64,000 nucleotides of DNA from Ferruginibacter sp. (lineage in GTDB: Bacteria; Bacteroidota; Bacteroidia; Chitinophagales; Chitinophagaceae). Under the pieces are notes generated by a model that saw nothing but the letters and a program-made list of their open reading frames with translations, did not search any database and was not told the origin of the DNA. Numbering within the stretch: the first letter of the stretch is position 1; every line of letters starts with the position of its first letter. The stretch lies in contig JAGOAX010000011.1 in NCBI GenBank assembly GCA_017983695.1, positions 62,001 to 126,000 of the forward strand, read 5' to 3'. Below, one piece after another: positions 61,951 through 64,000 of this stretch. The translations under genes and the position numbers were made by a program.

Positions 61951-62589
61951 TTGGCAACAGATAATTACAGTAACAATCTAAGTTCCCCTTTAGGGGACAG
62001 GGGCACTATTGCCATAATAAAATATAATGCCGGTAATGTACAAAGTGTACAATATGCTTTGCAAAGAATAGGAGTAACATCAATTATAACAGATGATGAA
62101 AAAGAAATACGACAGGCTGAAAAAGTAATTTTCCCCGGTGTTGGGCATGCCAATGCAGCAATGCAATATTTAAGGGAAAGGGAACTGGATAAAATTATTA
62201 TTTCTTTACAGCAACCTGTGTTGGGCATTTGCCTGGGCCTGCAATTGTTGTGTAAACATTCAGAAGAAGGAGACACACCCTGTTTAGGAATATTTGATAC
62301 AGAAGTGAAATTATTTGCATCAACCGGTTTAAAAGTGCCGCAAATGGGATGGAATAATATTTATGATTTAAAGTCGGGCTTGTTTGAAGGCCTGGCAGAG
62401 GAATCATTCATTTACAATGTGCACAGTTATTATGCAGCGCTGTCAAAGCAAACTATTGCCACAACAGATTATATTTTACCTTACAGTGCCGCATTACAAA
62501 AAAATAATTTTTATGCAGTGCAGTTTCATCCTGAAAAATCAGGAAAGATTGGAGAAAAAATTTTAAAAAACTTTATAGCAATGCCATGA
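61951..62589 (+). CDS. hisH: Imidazole glycerol phosphate synthase subunit HisH, unusual N-terminus
   Basis: 212 aa glutamine amidotransferase supplying ammonia to HisF. The triad is Cys94 (GICLGLQ), His193 and Glu195 (FHPEKSG). Family members normally begin M-x-x-I-I-x-YNAGN; here IAIIKYNAGN is preceded by about 19 extra residues. The only plausible start is TTG at 61951, since no ATG, GTG or CTG lies between it and the conserved core (an ATT at the conserved position is the sole alternative). The extension contains SSPLGDRG, encoded by a G/C palindromic repeat. The stop overlaps hisA (ATGA). Confidence 0.93.
   Translation: MATDNYSNNLSSPLGDRGTIAIIKYNAGNVQSVQYALQRIGVTSIITDDEKEIRQAEKVIFPGVGHANAAMQYLRERELDKIIISLQQPVLGICLGLQLLCKHSEEGDTPCLGIFDTEVKLFASTGLKVPQMGWNNIYDLKSGLFEGLAEESFIYNVHSYYAALSKQTIATTDYILPYSAALQKNNFYAVQFHPEKSGKIGEKILKNFIAMP
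61981..62004. repeat. G/C palindromic repeat inside the 5' end of hisH
   Basis: TCCCCT-TT-AGGGGA (61984-61997) followed by CAGGGGC lies in the coding region of hisH, just before the conserved start of the protein. It is the reverse-orientation counterpart of 61868-61899. Confidence 0.85.
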
Positions 62590-63323
62590 CAATTATTCCC
62601 GCCATTGACATTATCAACGGAAAATGTGTTCGCCTTACCAAGGGTGATTATGCACAACAGAAAATATACAATGATAACCCGGTTGAAGTAGCAAAGCAAT
62701 TTGAGGCTGCCGGTATTAAACGTCTGCATATTGTTGACCTTGACGGAGCCAAGGCAGGAAAGATAATTAACCTGAGGGTGTTGGAAAATATTGCGGCAGC
62801 AACACAACTGGAAATTGATTTTGGCGGCGGAGTTAAAAATATAACAGATGTTGCCAATATTTTTAATGCAGGTGCAGCAATGGTTACTATTGGCAGCCTT
62901 GCAGTAAAACATCCGGAGTTGCTGGAAGAATGGTTGATGGAATTTGGTGCAGAGCGTTTTTTTATTGGCGCCGATGTGCTGGATGATAAAATAAAAATAA
63001 GCGGTTGGCTGGAAGACAGCGGTATAAATATTTTTGATTTTATTGGAAAAATGATCAGCCTGGGCAGCACCAATATTTTTTGTACTGATATTGCTAAAGA
63101 TGGTGTGATGCAGGGACCTTCAATTGACTTATATAAAAAAATAATGGAGCAGCACCCGGAAATTAATTTAGTAGCCAGTGGCGGTGTAAGTAATATTGAA
63201 GATGTAATAGAGCTAAATGCAATTGGATGCAAAGGTGTAATAATCGGTAAAGCTATTTATGAAGGGCTAGTGCCCCTAAATCCCCTGAAGGGGACTTTGG
63301 AGGAGTACAATTATCTAAAGTGA
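62586..63323 (+). CDS. hisA: Phosphoribosylformimino-AICAR phosphate isomerase, altered C-terminus
   Basis: 245 aa TIM barrel. Landmarks are IIPAIDIINGKCVRLTKGDY with the catalytic Asp, IVDLDGAKAGK, EIDFGGGVKN, ITDVANIFNAGAAMVTIGS, FCTDIAKDGVMQGPS with the second catalytic Asp, NLVASGGVSN and VIIGKAIYEG. After YEG, where homologues end within a few more residues, the reading continues PLNPLKGTLEEYNYLK, encoded by a G/C palindromic repeat (63270-63300). The protein therefore has a changed tail, but the barrel looks intact. Confidence 0.96.
   Translation: MTIIPAIDIINGKCVRLTKGDYAQQKIYNDNPVEVAKQFEAAGIKRLHIVDLDGAKAGKIINLRVLENIAAATQLEIDFGGGVKNITDVANIFNAGAAMVTIGSLAVKHPELLEEWLMEFGAERFFIGADVLDDKIKISGWLEDSGINIFDFIGKMISLGSTNIFCTDIAKDGVMQGPSIDLYKKIMEQHPEINLVASGGVSNIEDVIELNAIGCKGVIIGKAIYEGLVPLNPLKGTLEEYNYLK
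63270..63300. repeat. G/C palindromic repeat at the 3' end of hisA
   Basis: GTGCCCCTAAA followed by TCCCCT-GA-AGGGGA (63281-63294) and CTTTGG. It is nearly identical to the hisB-hisH intergenic copy and replaces the normal end of the hisA coding region. Confidence 0.88.
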
Positions 63324-63435
63324 TTTTAAATACGCCACGATAAAAGCTGAATAACGAACAATTGTTGAAGAGTGCGACGCCTGTGAAGTTGAAGTGGGTA
63401 TACTGTTGATAACAAAAGAAAATTAAAATTGCTGA

Positions 63436-64000
63436 ATGCAAACAGAACTGCAAAATAACAGAGACTTGCTAAATCCTCCGCCAGCTGGCGGAGGATTTAG
63501 GGGGCTTACAAAAAGAATCATACCATGCCTCGATATAAAAGATGGCAGAACTGTTAAGGGCATCAACTTTGAAAGTATACGTGATGCCGGCGACCCGGTA
63601 GAGCTTGCCATTTTATATTCTGAACAGGGGGCAGATGAATTGGTTTTTTTAGATATTACGGCTACTGTTGAAAAAAGAAAAACACTGGTTGAGCTGGTGA
63701 AAAGAATTGCAGCAAATATTAATATCCCATTTACAGTTGGTGGTGGCATAAGCAGTGTAGAAGATGTAAGCCTGTTATTACAAAACGGTGCCGATAAAAT
63801 TTCAGTTAATACTTCGGCATTTAAAAATCCTGGACTGATACAGCAACTGAGTAATGAATTTGGCAGCCAGTGTGTAGTACTGGCTATTGATACAAAAAAA
63901 GAAGAAGACGGGGAATGGTATGTATATTTAAATGGTGGCCGCACAAAAACCGAAACTAAAACTGTTGACTGGGCAAAGCAGGCTGTGGCTTTAGGTGCAG
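63436..64000 (+). CDS. hisF: Imidazole glycerol phosphate synthase subunit HisF, 3' end outside the window
   Basis: 188 codons are visible, no stop before the window end. The conserved N-terminus LTKRIIPCLDIKDGRTVKG begins at residue 24, with the catalytic Asp in CLDIKDG, then FLDITAT, PFTVGGGISSVEDV, GADKISVNT and CVVLAIDTKK. Normal HisF begins within two residues of LTKR. The first in-frame start here is ATG 63436 (TTG 63466 is also possible), giving a 23-residue extension containing NPPPAGGGFRG, encoded by a 32-base perfect palindrome. HisF cyclises the imidazole ring with HisH. The frame lacks an early ATG at the conserved position. Confidence 0.94.
   Translation, partial: MQTELQNNRDLLNPPPAGGGFRGLTKRIIPCLDIKDGRTVKGINFESIRDAGDPVELAILYSEQGADELVFLDITATVEKRKTLVELVKRIAANINIPFTVGGGISSVEDVSLLLQNGADKISVNTSAFKNPGLIQQLSNEFGSQCVVLAIDTKKEEDGEWYVYLNGGRTKTETKTVDWAKQAVALGA
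63469..63500. repeat. 32-base perfect palindrome inside the 5' end of hisF
   Basis: Left arm CTAAATCCTCCGCCAG (63469-63484) is followed directly by its exact complement (63485-63500), and then by GGGGCTT. It lies within the coding frame, encoding the Pro/Gly-rich stretch upstream of the conserved HisF start. Confidence 0.92.

Noticed and set aside
62648..63232. 194-codon minus-strand frame opposite hisA
   Set aside because: Antisense shadow with Ser/Ile/Pro-rich composition inside a recognised gene.

Overview
The window looks like a chromosomal piece of a low-G+C member of the Bacteroidota, most likely the Chitinophagaceae or a near relative. The evidence is a type IX secretion C-terminal sorting domain, several TAnnTTTG-type -7 promoter elements, absence of Shine-Dalgarno-like spacers, GH92/GH20/GH29 glycosidases, a long-form HisG and a HisB fused to its phosphatase. 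No rRNA, tRNA, CRISPR array, prophage or plasmid origin was seen.

Layout. (1) Bases 1-17376 hold one tight plus-strand operon of ten genes: a truncated GH29 fucosidase, two GH92 mannosidases, a GH125 mannosidase, a planctomycete-type cytochrome c/DUF1549/DUF1553 lipoprotein, a DUF1501 protein, an NHL-repeat protein, a small discoidin-like secreted protein, a DUF2231/cytochrome c/LRR/discoidin membrane protein and a GH3 enzyme with a PA14 domain. (2) A pepP-like peptidase (17503-18903) converges on a minus-strand set (26374-18965): CocE/NonD hydrolase, GH20 hexosaminidase, and DUF1080 - Gfo/Idh/MocA - DUF1080. Together regions 1 and 2 resemble machinery for dismantling fucosylated, mannose-rich N-glycans or glycoproteins, with a possible redox (3-keto-glycoside) arm. 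No SusC/SusD pair is in view. (3) 26422-40604 is housekeeping: pyk, pfkA, argS, an ABC-F protein, GtrA, dnaK and several uncharacterised proteins. Between gtrA and a 533-aa protein lies an 856-base gene-free interval with two diverged copies of a structured element that may be tandem small RNAs. (4) 40761-43910 is accessory: an orphan SIR2-like protein, an array of six 47-base palindromes and a REP-associated (Y1/HUH) transposase. (5) 43407-53025 carries small secreted or lipid-anchored proteins, a 2OG-Fe(II) oxygenase, a Pmp3-type membrane protein, a T9SS cargo protein and a BamA-like outer-membrane protein. (6) 53216-57139 has a CBM20-GH77 glucanotransferase and a dipeptide epimerase. (7) 57238-64000 is a histidine biosynthesis operon hisG-D-C-B-H-A-F (hisF runs off the end), preceded by a His-rich leader peptide and an attenuator-like terminator.

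Most notable are the his attenuator, the duplicated RNA-like element, the transposase with its palindrome array, and a family of short G/C-rich palindromes (CCCCTaaAGGGG type). The palindromes have entered intergenic spaces and also the coding ends of hisH, hisA, hisF and other genes, where they add Pro/Gly-rich peptides and shift start or stop codons. All functional calls rest on motif recognition by eye, without database searches.
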